Shown piece by piece: positions 1 to 27,820 of a stretch of 64,000 nt of DNA. Every line of letters begins with the position of its first letter. Within the stretch, counting starts at the first letter, position 1. The stretch comes from Apteryx mantelli (taxonomy: Eukaryota; Chordata; Aves; Apterygiformes; Apterygidae). A model generated the notes under the pieces. The model was not told where the DNA came from. It searched no databases and saw only the letters and a list, made by a program, of their open reading frames with translations. Location: positions 161,073,962 to 161,137,961 of the forward strand of contig NC_089978.1 in the NCBI RefSeq assembly GCF_036417845.1, given 5' to 3'. The position numbers were made by a program, and so were the translations under genes.

Positions 1-400
1 CTGAGTATTTGCAGTTGTATCCAGTTGTACCCATTGTGTTCCAGCTCTTCAGTCACTTGAAAGGGCTGAGCAAGAGGAAGTCTTGAAGTTTTGGAAATAT
101 TTTGCTTCTCTATATGGAAGAAAGGTTCAGGTTAGTAGAAAATAAGTCAAATTCTCTTTGGGGAATGATACAAATTTCAAACTGAAAAAAAGATTGCTTG
201 CAGACATTGTAAACCTACCTTACACATTTCTCTGTCTGCGCTGTTGATATTGTTGAGGAGCAGTAAATCCGTAGTTCTTATCCATCTATCGAGTTTTCAA
301 TGTGAACATATTTCCGTAAGAAGAGAAATACTTAAAGGGACCAATTTTAAAACAGCAGATCGGATGTTATTGATAGCACAGGTGGGTTTTTTAGGTTGAC
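1..400. other. Upstream flank, nothing recognised
   Basis: AT-leaning DNA ahead of the CpG island. I see no open reading frame of note, no repeat and no splice-like structure. In mammals the gene upstream of OCC1 is APPL2, but no part of it is visible here. Confidence 0.6.
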
Positions 401-651
401 CTGTGCAAGGGGCGTCCCGAATGCGCCGTGAAGCGCGTGAGACTGAGACAGCGGGCACCGTCGCTGCACGCATGCAGTGGCTTGTTTCACGCGTTGGGGG
501 GGGCGGGTCACGGGGGTTCCTGCACGCTTTTGAGACTATTTAACCTTACTCCCAGTTTCACAACGGGGAAGGCGCGGAGGCGCTTTGCAGCGGTGCGCCC
601 GGCGGTGCGGGGGGAGCACCGCGGGGCCGGCGTTCACGGCTGGTGGGTGGG

Positions 652-697
652 CGGAGGAGGAGGAGGAGGAGGAGGAGGAGGAGGAGGAGGAGGAGGG
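652..697 (+). repeat. (GGA)n microsatellite in the presumed 5' UTR
   Basis: About 15 uninterrupted GGA units lie roughly 107 nt ahead of the OCC1 start codon. In RNA, GGA repeats can form G-quadruplex or tetrad:heptad structures, so a transcript that includes it could carry a structured 5' UTR. The poly-Glu and poly-Arg frames read through it are by-products of the repeat. Confidence 0.9.
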
Positions 698-803
698 GTC
701 CCCGCGGCTTTATCTCTCCCACCCGGCTCCGCCCGCCGCCGGTTGCCTGCTGCCGCCGCTCCGCTCCGCACCGCTCCGCGCAGCGCCGGGCAGGGCGGCG
801 CCC

Positions 804-17181
<16,378 letters not shown>

Positions 17182-17186
17182 AAGGA

Positions 17187-17192
17187 AATAAA
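17187..17192 (+). promoter_or_regulatory. Proximal poly(A) signal AATAAA
   Basis: A canonical hexamer starting 6 nt after the stop codon, with a GT-rich segment at about 17235-17253 (TGTTATGTGTTTGG) at a suitable distance for cleavage between them. Plausible, not proven. Confidence 0.5.
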
Positions 17193-17363
17193 CGCACCAA
17201 GATGCAAACAGCTGGAGGTACAGTATGATTTAATTAATGTTATGTGTTTGGCATGTATTAGTTGGAAAAGTGGCAATATTCCTTGTGCTGCTATCAGGCA
17301 GTCTGGGACTTATCCAGTTATAATTACAATTGCTGTGTAACTCTTCTAAAGGCAAAACCACAG

Positions 17364-17683
17364 CCCACCTTTCAGTGGCACAGGCATAAATTAGAAGGTG
17401 GGTAAAGTCACCGGCTTGCTGTTCCAGGTAGACTGGTGAGAAGCAAGGCAATACTGTATTACCTGTACTGGGAATGAATAGAAATCAGGTGTACTCGTGT
17501 TCACCCCCAACCACACCACTGCTAGTCCGGCAGTGGTACTGAGACCTCTCACGGGAGAGGTCGGGTATGCTCAGCATTGCACAGACTGGGGTCCATGGAG
17601 GCAAAGCTTTTGCCGGGAGCCAGTGATTTGCAGTTAGAGTCGCTTTGCTCCATTTTGGGCCCACCACAAGGACCGGAGCAAAG
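17364..17683 (+). other. OCC1: Hairpin-rich region in the OCC1 3' UTR, candidate structured RNA
   Basis: Perfect inverted repeats seen in order: 17364-17371 with 17395-17402 (CCCACCTT/AAGGTGGG); 17415-17420 with 17442-17447 (CTTGCT/AGCAAG); 17515-17522 with 17530-17537 (ACCACTGC/GCAGTGGT, 7-nt loop); 17543-17550 with 17555-17562 (GACCTCTC/GAGAGGTC, ACGG loop); 17600-17605 with 17609-17614 (GGCAAA/TTTGCC); 17643-17651 with 17675-17683 (CTTTGCTCC/GGAGCAAAG). A weaker 4-bp stem lies at 17567-17577. The region is also more GC-rich than its flanks. The pairings are read directly; a role in RNA is inference. Confidence 0.5.
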
Positions 17684-17810
17684 TTAGGTAAATGCTAAAT
17701 AACCTACTGGGGCTCTCTGACTGATATGGAAAATTTTCGTCCTCCACTGTCCAGAATAAGGTAGTGAAAATTTATCATTGGCTCTATTTCTGACCTAAGA
17801 GTTTTAACTA

Positions 17811-17857
17811 AATAAATAAAAAAGTGCTTTATAAGTACATGGCTGAGGAAAAATAAA
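17811..17857 (+). promoter_or_regulatory. Distal poly(A) signal cluster
   Basis: Three AATAAA hexamers, at 17811-17816, 17815-17820 (overlapping) and 17852-17857. A GT-rich stretch follows at about 17920-17945. This is the best candidate for the 3' end of the long OCC1 transcript. Confidence 0.5.
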
Positions 17858-18424
17858 ACAAGCTTGGTTTCCATTAAGAATTTGAACTGAATGAACATTG
17901 ACAAATTTGAAGAGGGGATCGTTTCAGTGTTTAGCTGGTGGGGAGGGAGGGAATTAGAAAGCTGCCAACATTTTCCTTGGGAAGTAGAACCTTTTCCTAA
18001 TTTAGATGAACAGCTGTTTTTGCAGGAAGAAAATCCTTTCCTAATTTAGATGAAGAGCCAGAAACAGTTCTGGTTGGTCCTAGTGCTGGATGCAGGCCCA
18101 GTGCAGCAAAACACATATACTGATCATCTCTAATCATGCGAATCCTATATGGGCTCTGCTAGGAGCACTCCTATACTGGGAAACCTGCAGTTGGACATCA
18201 CACCTAATCCGGGGGACCTAGCTGAGATGTCCGGGCTAGGAACAGCGTCACCCTTGATCTGGTCAAGGCTGAAGCAACTTCTCGAGGCTCATTTTTCCTC
18301 CCGTGACTGCTGAATGAAGTCTGCGTTAATTTGGCCCTGGTTTAATAAATGCCTGAGGTTGGGCAGGATCTATGCCTTGACTTTTGCTATTCAAGACAGT
18401 TGAAAGTGCGGTTGGGCTCCATAG

Positions 18425-18560
18425 GTACAAGATCAGGGCTTGGCTGCTGATTCAGGGCCTGACCTTGCAAAGACTTACACCTACGAGCAGCTTTAAACCT
18501 ATAAAGGGTCCTGTGAGCTCCATAAGTTTGTTTATGTGCCTGTGCATCTGGAAGGCACAG
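18425..18560 (+). repeat. Possible ancient amniote interspersed repeat
   Basis: The phrase 'cagggcctgaccttgcaaagacttac' resembles a motif of the type 'gggcctgatcctgcaaagacttacgca' that recurs in bird and turtle genomes. I do not name the family. A weaker relative is at about 10700-10745. Confidence 0.35.
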
Positions 18561-18670
18561 ACCCACGATTTCTCAGCTTCTAACCGAGACCTGGGTAGCT
18601 GGTTTATGTATAGAGTGTTATTGTCCTGCAGTAGTGCTTTACCAGGCCAGCTAAACCTTTTTACTCTTTT

Positions 18671-18698
18671 CTTTCTTTCTTTCTTTCTTTCTTTCTTT
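18671..18698 (+). repeat. (CTTT)7 microsatellite
   Basis: Seven perfect CTTT units, flanked by more T/C sequence on both sides and ending in CTATCAG, which makes a splice-acceptor-like context by chance or otherwise. Confidence 0.95.
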
Positions 18699-19827
18699 TT
18701 CTATCAGTCCTCTGCTAAGACCTTAGGAGAAAGTTGTCTTTCTGCTGGAGATTTTTATATTTATGTAGCCTTCCAGACAGCAAGACCGTTCAGAGCACCA
18801 AAAAGCTGAAACTGTTGCAAGTTGCAACTACAGGTAAAGCTTAAAGTACTGCATTGAATGACTTTGCTATGATGGTTGCATTATGGAAACTGCCTGCTGT
18901 TATCCAGTGAAAAATGAAACTGATGAACTCGTGGATATTTCTGAACAACAGCTAACTTTAATGATCTGCAACTTATTTCCCTTTGGCCATATCGCAGATC
19001 TCATCAGCTATCAGCTACACGTCGTATATTTTCTCCAACAATTTTTGACAGATTTTATATAGAAAATCATTACTACTGTCCACTTAATAGTTCCTATGGT
19101 AGGTTCCTATAAATTAATTGTTAATTTACTTCAGAGTAATATATTTGACAGGTTTGCATCTTTTTGGTAATATTGCAAATTTTAATATTTTTGCTTTGAA
19201 AACTTAAGAATAGGAAGAAATAGACATAAGACCATCAGGTTCTTTATAATTACTACTGTCACTTTTATACAGTGAAACAAATATTAGTGTTTAATTTTCA
19301 CCTTTTAAAAAGATATTATTGCTCCAGGAAATTTATTTAAATAAGAACAGCGTACTTCATTGTAATATGTACATGTCTGTTGTTATTTTCTTCAGCTCTT
19401 TCTCTTTTATAAAGCTTTACATGGAAAAAATACTCATCAACCAAGCTATTATGTTATGTCTTCCATTCTGTGTAATATTAACGACATTTCCTTGTGTAAG
19501 AATGACATGATGGTATTGTCAGAGAGAGTTAGACCAAAACCCAGTGTTGCATCCTCCTGAACTGTAGAGGAGTTTTGATCAATATCTGAGTTTTGTGTCC
19601 CCAGTTCTTCTCTAAGCATCTCAAGTTTGGCAAATTGTAACAGAATGTGTGTTCTTATTACTTCAGCAGTTTGTTGTATTAAATGATGAATGGGTTGTTT
19701 TAAAAGTCATTAAGTTCATAACAACTGTAAGTTTCCTGCAGGAACATAAAACAAATTGTACATTTCCATATGGCTGAACATGTATTTAAATTATTAAAGC
19801 ATTTTGCATAATTCTTTTGTCAAACTC

Positions 19828-19883
19828 TTTTTTTTTTTTTTAAATAGGACACAATATGGCATACACTTAAAAAAAAAAAAAAA
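19828..19883. repeat. T14 and A15 runs facing each other
   Basis: T14 at 19828-19841 and A15 at 19869-19883 are separated by 27 nt, forming a long inverted homopolymer repeat. A further A-rich run lies near 19932-19943. Confidence 0.9.
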
Positions 19884-20556
19884 GCCACCCCATTAATGTA
19901 TTTCAGTAGATTAATGACCATTTAAGAATAATAAAAAAAAAAAGGTAAGCTAGAAACATTTGGACATGAAGAAGTGAAATGCTGAGAACCTTGAAATTCC
20001 TGCCAGTTTCACCAATATCTGTTAAGACTAATGAGCAACCATTGACCATGATTTCTTGCAGCTTTGGCTTTAAAACAAACTATGGTTTGTTTCGTGCCAG
20101 GCTCATAGAAAGAAGTATTTCTAAAATATTCCATGCTTGTCCTCTTTTATACTTTATACTATAGTTTGTTATACTAATTACTGAAATTCTTCAAAACTCT
20201 GCTGCTTGGTTTATCAATGCTTTCAAGCTTCCAGCTCCCAAAGACAAATATGCAGCTTGTGCTCAACCTCTTCATCCTACAGCAAAGACAAAGAAAGCTT
20301 GAAGGTTAAGAGATAGTGTTAAAATATCTCTGTAAGAGTGAATATCTGTAAATTACATCTGCAAAGTCTTGTTCACAGAAGCCAAGCTGAAGAGAACTCA
20401 AATAGCACTAGATAATAAATGTGCAGGTTTGCTTATTACCTGCTTAACATGGCACAAAAGTGTGGGTTCCACATCACATGCTACACAAGGTTACTACTGT
20501 CTAAACAGTGTGCAAAGCACAAGTTTATTTAGCACAGAGCAATTAGGCCTAGGCCC

Positions 20557-20830
20557 ATGTTTGACCTGATAACGGTTGCCTTTCCCAAAGAAAAAAAAAC
20601 ACTAGCCACCCTGGAATACACAGTCATTCAGCTAGTGCTCAAAAAGCCAACAGTAGATGCCAGTAATCTCCCTAATTATTTGCCCATTTCTATCCTCCCT
20701 GTCCTGGGAAGAATCATCAAAAAGGTGCACAGAACTAAACTCAATCAGCACTTGGTCTACCATCGACATCTGAACCCCACCGGTGGGCCCAGGGAAGAAA
20801 GAGGCAATCTTTAATCCCGCCCAGTTCTGG
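20557..20830 (+). mobile_element. L2/CR1-like LINE reverse-transcriptase relic
   Basis: One frame reads with similarity to the reverse transcriptase of Jockey-superfamily LINEs (L2/CR1 type): 'LKKPTVDASNLPNYLPIS' corresponds to the family's KKP.D..NYRPIS block, followed by 'LPVLGRIIKKV', an LP.L.KI.EKV-like helix, then 'LNQHL' and 'LNPT'. The Arg of NYRPIS is replaced by Leu, and the reading frame ends before the catalytic YxDD region. It is an isolated, inactive fragment of about 270 bp. Confidence 0.6.
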
Positions 20831-23800
20831 AGGGACTATTGCAAAGGGCACTTTTTCCTGTTTCATGTCATCATTTAATTTTCTTGTCCAGAACTGCAGA
20901 GAAGTATGGAGCACATTGCAGAACTGCCCTCTTAATGATTCATCCTCTGAATGTGTGGGAGGTGTGGCGGTTTCTTTCTTTCTTAATATTTTGTTCCTCT
21001 CCATCTTTTTATCTCCAAAGCTTACTGATCTACTGACAAATGCTTCAGTATCATGGGCCAGAGCCTCTGCAGCAGCTTTGCGTTCCTTTATGGTATGCAG
21101 GGCTGTACACTGAGCTGAAGATCTAGGGCCATGTCCTTTTCATAGATTTATGGGTCCTTGTCTTTTGTTTTTCCAAAGACCCAGAGTTCTAGAAACTGTA
21201 TGACAGGACACCCTATTCTGTCTTGGCCAAATTCCATGTAGAGAACTGTTTCTGCTCATCGAAATTCCCCTGTGGTGAGTAGCATTTCTTCAGCTTTTGT
21301 TGATGAGAGCACATGACATTACATGGAGAGATGAGTAGATCTTCTCTTTCAAAACTTGTAATCTATGGGTATTTCTGTCAGGAGGACCATAAAAGAAACC
21401 CTATATGACAACTGAGAGCTGTGTATTTGATGGCATTTTTGGAAGATATTTAGGCATCCAAATGATGGTTCAGTGTGAGAACTGAGAAGAGAACATGAGG
21501 AGTCACTGAATGGCAGAGTTATTATTAAAGAATATACTTTGGGTTTGTCAAAAACCTCTTGAATTGCCATTTATTAAAAATATAACATTTAAATGTTGGA
21601 GTTGTGATACCACGTCCTTTGTAGTTGTCACTCTTTCTCCAGCCAGAGCTGAGGGTGTGTCTTTTGACTCTGCAAGGAGGTTAACAAAGACACAGTGGAT
21701 TCAGGCTTTAAAAGCTCAGGATCTCAAATCTGGGATTTTTCTGACAGCCCAGAAACATTACACTTGAACTTGTATGTCAAGTACAGCTCAGACAATTGAA
21801 ACTTGAAAAATCCTAGAGTACTGAAGCATTGCATTGAAACTACAGTTTGTGATCAGATGGAAAAACAATCGAACTTGCTCGTTGGATTGCAAATTTTGGT
21901 CCAATTGCGCAAACCATTTCCCCTCAGGGACAGCTGCTCCTTTGAATCACACCAATGAGACAGAGCCCTTATTTTGCTTTCTTCTTAATCCAGAACCTGG
22001 AGCTTAGCTGTAATGATCCAAGTGCTCAGTATCTGGGTAGAGACACTGCCCATGTCCTGTGTGCCATTCAAGTCACAGTGTAGATGAAAGGATATGGACC
22101 TCTGTGCTGCTCAGGGGTTAAATCCATCACTAAGAGAGTCACAGAAGACCTGTGCCCTGATGAAGCCCAATATAAAATCTCATGTAGAGCTCAGTTAGGA
22201 TTTCATTCACTAGGAGTGAAATCCATCTTGCAGCAGAGTCCACACAAGGCTGAAGCCACAGGAAAATGAGGTGGAAAAAAAAGATGAACTCCATCTCTAA
22301 TGAACACCATGACAAAGTACTAACTTACTTGATTTTATCCTGCATCTCTAGCAAAGGAGTCTCTACTGTGTCAGGCTATGGTTGAAATGGCATCAGCTTT
22401 TTTAGTAACTCACCAGAGTATTGTTCTCTGTCACCCACACCAGCCTAGTGATTCTCAATAATCAGGCTTCCCAAGCAATCGGTGAGTCACCACTGATCTG
22501 TTTTCTGCAAAGTAGACCTCTATTTGGTTCCCATGGTGATCAGAAGTGACAGTTATTACAGACTGCTACTATAGTTCTTCTACTGCCTGTGCCCACTAAA
22601 GAAGCACTTATCTGGTTATAGTTCCTTGGAGTCTTGCAGTACATCGTCATCACTTCCTATTGACAGCAATTTGAACACTTCAGGTGAATTGGATCTGTGG
22701 AGAGCATGCTGGAGGAGGGGTATTTGTGGAATAATTTTATTTCACAATACATTTAGAAACAAACATAGAAAATAATGGCACCACAAACTTTTCATGAAGC
22801 AAAGGTGTGCCAGTATTGCAGGAGATCTTTCGAGACCGGACTAAGTGATTCAACCCTTGTTTTAACAACAAACCTGCATAGAACTTAGATAAATCATAAT
22901 AAGAGCAATTTCATTCTGCACAATGTGGTGATATTACTGTAGCCCTAGTTTTCAAACATAGGAGTATTTACTGGATAGCAGAATCCTGCTTGTGAGTGCT
23001 TACAGTGGCTGTCATCCATGGTGTGCAAACTTGTATATGCATGAGTGCTTATGTGAGCACTATGAAAATGCCTATAGCTGAAAATAGGACCCTGGTCATG
23101 AAATAGGTCATTCCATGTGGCATAGTGAAATTTATTAAGCCAAATCTCATTAGCTTAACTGTACTGAGAAGAGATTAAGAAAGATATCATGGGATGGAGT
23201 CTGGATGAAAGGAACTTAATGTGCTGGAAAGGAGGAAATACATAGGAGAAAAAGAATTATGATATTATGTTGTAAAGACAGATGCAGAAGGAGGTTAGGA
23301 TTTGAAAAAGATATAAAAAAGGAAATAGTTTAATTAAGTAGCTGTTCCATTTCTCTGTGATTCTCATATGTTGAGAATGGAGCAAGAAGTAGACTACAGA
23401 CAAATCATTTTAAAACTGAGGAGAAATGGGGGTTGGCTTATTAGTTCATCCCAATTCTCAGATGTCTGAGATTTTGAACCCTTTGGGAAAGAAATATTCT
23501 CTTTTTTATGTGTTTAATGCCCAGTGTAATGAGTCCATGAACCTTACATGTCCTTTTGGTGTTACGGGGATGTAAGTATTTCCTGCCTTCTCTTTCAAAT
23601 CACATTCCCTTTGTTCACAGCTTTCTATACACAAACTTCCAGTAACTTTGGAAGTTTGCATCACTTTTGAAAAATGATTTAGTGGGCTGAGATAATAAAC
23701 AAGGTGTAAAAATCATTAACTTTGACATAGTACAAGGATAGATGGCAAAACGTGCAAAACCCAAACAAGATAAATCTGAAAAACAAAGTAGATACAGAAC

Positions 23801-26800
23801 CAAAGCTTTGGTTTAGCTATGCCACCTATTTTACATTTCTCATATAATTAATGAATCACTGTGCAAGTGATTAGTTTGGATCACAGCACCCGTATAGATG
23901 CCCTGGGAATTAGCAGTCCAAGTAAAGAGTTCTATTTTTGGTCTTTGAATACTATGTTAAAGGAGATGCCAGTAATGCGAAAAACTCTAAATTCCATCCT
24001 TAGCCTTTATTGCCTGGGCTTTGGTAGCCAAATCTCAGTGTTGTTTGCAGCATGGCGTCAGCTCCATAAAGGCTGAGCTCACTGGATTCCTAATGTGAGG
24101 CTATGATTCAGAGTGACAGGTTAATTGGAGACAGGTCATTTTCAATAACCATTTCACGGGGGCCACCAGACTGTTTATTCGAGTTAAAGAGGAATTCAAA
24201 CTTTGGAGAGAGTCCACATCGTGTCACTACCAAATTCTACTTGACGGAACACAAACATAACACCACTTTCATAAATAAATAAAAGCAGGGAGGTAATGCA
24301 CACCTTTCAGTTTAAATCTAATCCCACACATATATGGTTACGTATTACTAGACACTGACCACAACTCTGAGCTGTGAGTATTTCCCACAGCTAGGTTTGC
24401 ATTCCCAAAATGATATTATTGTAAGGAAAAAATTTGGAGGGATTCCCACTACCTGGGTTGTCCATAGGAGGCTTACATGCTTTTGGGAAATCAGCCAACA
24501 GATTTTATTTAAAATTAAAAGATTTAATTAGATCTTAATGTATAAATAGTATCAACCTGAGCAAACTCCAAGTATCTGGTTATTATAACAACGTACTTCA
24601 TCTCTGAAGACTCACAAGAAACCAGTTGTCTACTTATTTTTCTTCTTCCAAATTGCAGGTGAGTTTAATAAATAAATGATTAAATTCTTTTAGTGTTCTA
24701 TCAAAGGAGCTGCTTTGGATCATCAGATAAAAGCAAATAATTTTTGGCAGGAAATTAATTTGTAATAATGAAACTGTGCCAGGCAGGGGAGATGGAGCTT
24801 CTATAAATTCCCAATTCTGCTTAATAGAATGAATAACAGTTGGAAAATTTAACCAGCACTGTTAAAGAGTCTTTGTTCAAGACATCATTGCTTCTAAAAC
24901 AGTTGCTTCTTGAGAGACCCAAGAATTCCAGTGAAAAGGCCTCTGAAAATCTCTAATGTGAAAAGAATTTTTGATTTAGGATAATAATGTGCCAAGGGAA
25001 CCATCATATTTTTTCCTTCAAATTTCAAGAGGAAACCAATTTTTTATCTGAACTAGTATGGTAAACAAGCAACCTCTCTTTCACAATTGCAGGCACTTCC
25101 CATCGAGACTCCAGAGGTACAAGAAAAAAGTTAAAAGCAATGGACTAGCTCTATCACAGGGACGTATATGTTCATACCCTTTAAATGAATCTCACTCTTT
25201 AGTGAATTAGACTAGATTAGATGAAATTTCATGATTCCTCCATTCAGGCATTTTTATTAAAACGTGATCTTATTCCTCCATTTTTTCCTGTTGGCTGAAA
25301 TAATCTCTGGCCGAAACATTTGTTGTATATAATTTTCAAAACTTCTTGCACTATTTCCTATTTTTATCTTTAACACACCCTCTGGCAGAAAACTCCACTG
25401 TAGACTAGGTTTTACCCAACAGGGCTAGACTTATACCTTAGTTCAGTTGAATACCCCAAGTAGATGCCACTGGAGAACATTTTTTTCTGAAAAATTCACT
25501 ACTCAGCTGTTTTTTTCAACTTTAGTCAAAACGTGGAGTCCCTAGGAGGAACATCTACTAGAGGTGTGACTATCACAGTCTTGAGAGTCTGGACCTGCAT
25601 AGTTTTAGGAGTCTTCTATTCTTCAGTGTAGGGTCTTTTAACCTCATCTTATCTCCTGCATGTTATCTCCTTCAGCTGCGTCTTCAGACAACTATCTTTC
25701 TGCTGCAAAGTTGCACGGCACAAAATGATGGGAAAATGCTTCCATGTGCACATGCAATCATGTGCAATATAAGGCCAAACAATACTAGGAAAGTAGAGGA
25801 GGAGGTGATTTTGCACCATTGTACCATCTGTTTAGAGAGGCTTGAAACGATGACAAAAGGTGCAAGTTAGCGAAGAATCAGTTCCTGTGATGCAGTACCA
25901 TAAATGCCTATGCTACACATTACAAATTAGTGTGATAGCCTGTATTGTGTTGCAATTTGCAACACACTTGCATTGCAGTTGCAAGGAAGTAGTTACAATC
26001 TTAATTAATAATTAATAATTTCACCTGCCCACCTTCTTAGCATGGATGAACTTATGGTATGGGAGTTTACTTCCAATTGGCAGTCACGTACTGTTTGACC
26101 TACAGATTTTCTTGACTACATCATGAGGTATAGGTATATATATCTGCACAGAATACCTCATTATAATCTGAAAACTCACACTTCCCATTCATCTGGTTTT
26201 GCCATGTGGCTCTGCAGGCTCCACACCTTTGTAGGAACTACTGGTTTAATAGCCAAAGCAGTTGAAGAACCAGCTGGTAGACTGGTGGGGAAAAGGACAT
26301 CTCCATGACAGACATGTATCTTTCTGTTGATCCCATTCTCTTTTTTATGCTCTGGGAAAGGTGTGTGGTATGGTGGCTTCACATCCATTGAAGGACCAAC
26401 CTTTTATTATCAGTGATCCTTCCTGGGCAGGTTTTACCTCGCTACAGCCACCCCGTGACAGCAGACCAGTGCAAACAGCCACGTTGTACTGAAGGGGCTG
26501 GACGTGTTGTACGCTGGCCAAAATCTTAAACAGTTCTGGGATTTCCCTTGCTCTCTTAGCAGCAAAACAAGTGACTGCACCAGGTTTTCTTATGTGCCTC
26601 CAAAGCCAGTCCTACCTTCTCAGCCACGCGAGTGACTATCAAATTAATCCCTGTCCTGTTGGCAGCTGCACTTGGGGCTCTTCCGACAGTGTTGGAGGAG
26701 GCAGGCTGTAGCCCGGGATGTTGGATTAAATCCTTGTCAAAAGTTGGTGAGCAAACCGTGCCCGATTTCAAGCAACACCTTTGTTCAAAGACAACAGATA

Positions 26801-27719
26801 TCTTGATATTGCTGGGGATCATTTTGTTCACATTTCTTTCATGGAAAAGAATCCTACAGAACCGGGTGGAAAAGTTAATTCTCCTGGATTTTGAACCCTC
26901 TGGCAGAACTTAACAGAAAAATTGCATCCGAGAGAGAGAATCCCCCCCAAACCCCAAGAGTGTGTAGGGAATCATTTCTAAAGAGCTTTGCTATGTTTCT
27001 ACTCTTCTCACTACTGTGAAATTCTATCCCTTTCTCCTAAAAAGTCATAGAAGTCTCATGTTTTGTTTCTATAGAATTTATACACATAATATTAGCCATT
27101 AAAAGTTTACATTTTTCAAAATGTTTATTTCAAATTTTGAAAAGAGCCACTGTATGTAAGTTTTTCTAATTTTCAAGAGAATTGTCCCAATTAGCCACTT
27201 CTACAGCTTGTAGTTACTTATTTTTCACTTTAGAGTTTAGTTTTAACATATGGACTTGAATGCTGGTATTAAAATAGGAAGTTATCTTATTTTACAAAAT
27301 ATTTAGCAACACGACAGTGCAAACAATACTACTTGCTTAAGGCAAAGTTACAGCCCATGGACATAGTTTAAAAATCAAATTATTTTAAAAAACTTTGATT
27401 CTTTGGGAGCTTTTAGGTCAAGTCTGAAAAATAATAGTGTCTATAAAAGCATTGTCTTTGGGCTACTTCAAATTGTTATCTAAGCCATAAAAATATGTCT
27501 CTGATTTATTTTTTTTTTATATTGAAATCCATGCTGTTGTCCAGTTTCAAGGTGATTCCTTATAACTCTGTTCTAGTCTCTCTACAGATGCTATTATTCT
27601 GCAATGAAAAAAAGGCATCTAGCCTGGGTGCTCTGGGAAGTAACAAAAGCAAGATAGATTAAAATAAAAGTCTGCATCCTCCTGTATTTTTATGACATCC
27701 AATACATTTTGGGCACGTC
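20831..27719. other. Gene-free interval
   Basis: AT-leaning DNA without a supportable gene, RNA gene or clear mobile element. All reading frames are short and lack recognisable domains. Nothing else specific was seen. Confidence 0.6.
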
Positions 27720-27820
27720 TAAATTATAATTTTTTTATATAAATAATATATATAAAAATTATATAAATTATAAATATATAAATATAAATATATAAATTTA
27801 TATATGTAAATTTATAAAAA
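27720..27820. repeat. AT-only low-complexity island
   Basis: From 27720 to 27805 there is not a single G or C, mostly TATAAA/ATAAAT permutations. One G follows at 27806, then A/T again to 27820. Imperfectly palindromic TA runs are included. The surrounding 27.0-28.0 kb is also strongly AT-rich. Confidence 0.95.

Larger units (their letters stand above)
17182..17890 (+). other. OCC1: OCC1 3' UTR (extent inferred)
   Basis: Follows the TAG. A poly(A) signal AATAAA at 17187-17192 lies almost on the stop codon. Further signals lie at 17811-17816, 17815-17820 and 17852-17857, followed by a GT-rich stretch near 17920. The 3' UTR is therefore either about 30 nt or about 700 nt. The long form contains a dense set of inverted repeats at 17364-17683. 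No sequence evidence other than these signals fixes the end. Confidence 0.55.
17900..20550. other. Non-coding flank downstream of OCC1
   Basis: No supportable gene. Contents are an 18-bp direct repeat (17993-18010 and 18037-18054), an old amniote-type repeat near 18.43-18.56 kb, a CTTT microsatellite and facing T/A runs at 19828-19883. The rest is featureless AT-rich sequence. Confidence 0.7.

Noticed and set aside
18671..18707. Strong pyrimidine tract plus CTATCAG, like a splice acceptor for a further OCC1 exon
   Set aside because: The tract is a CTTT microsatellite, it lies beyond the distal poly(A) signals, and no matching donor or conserved frame is evident.
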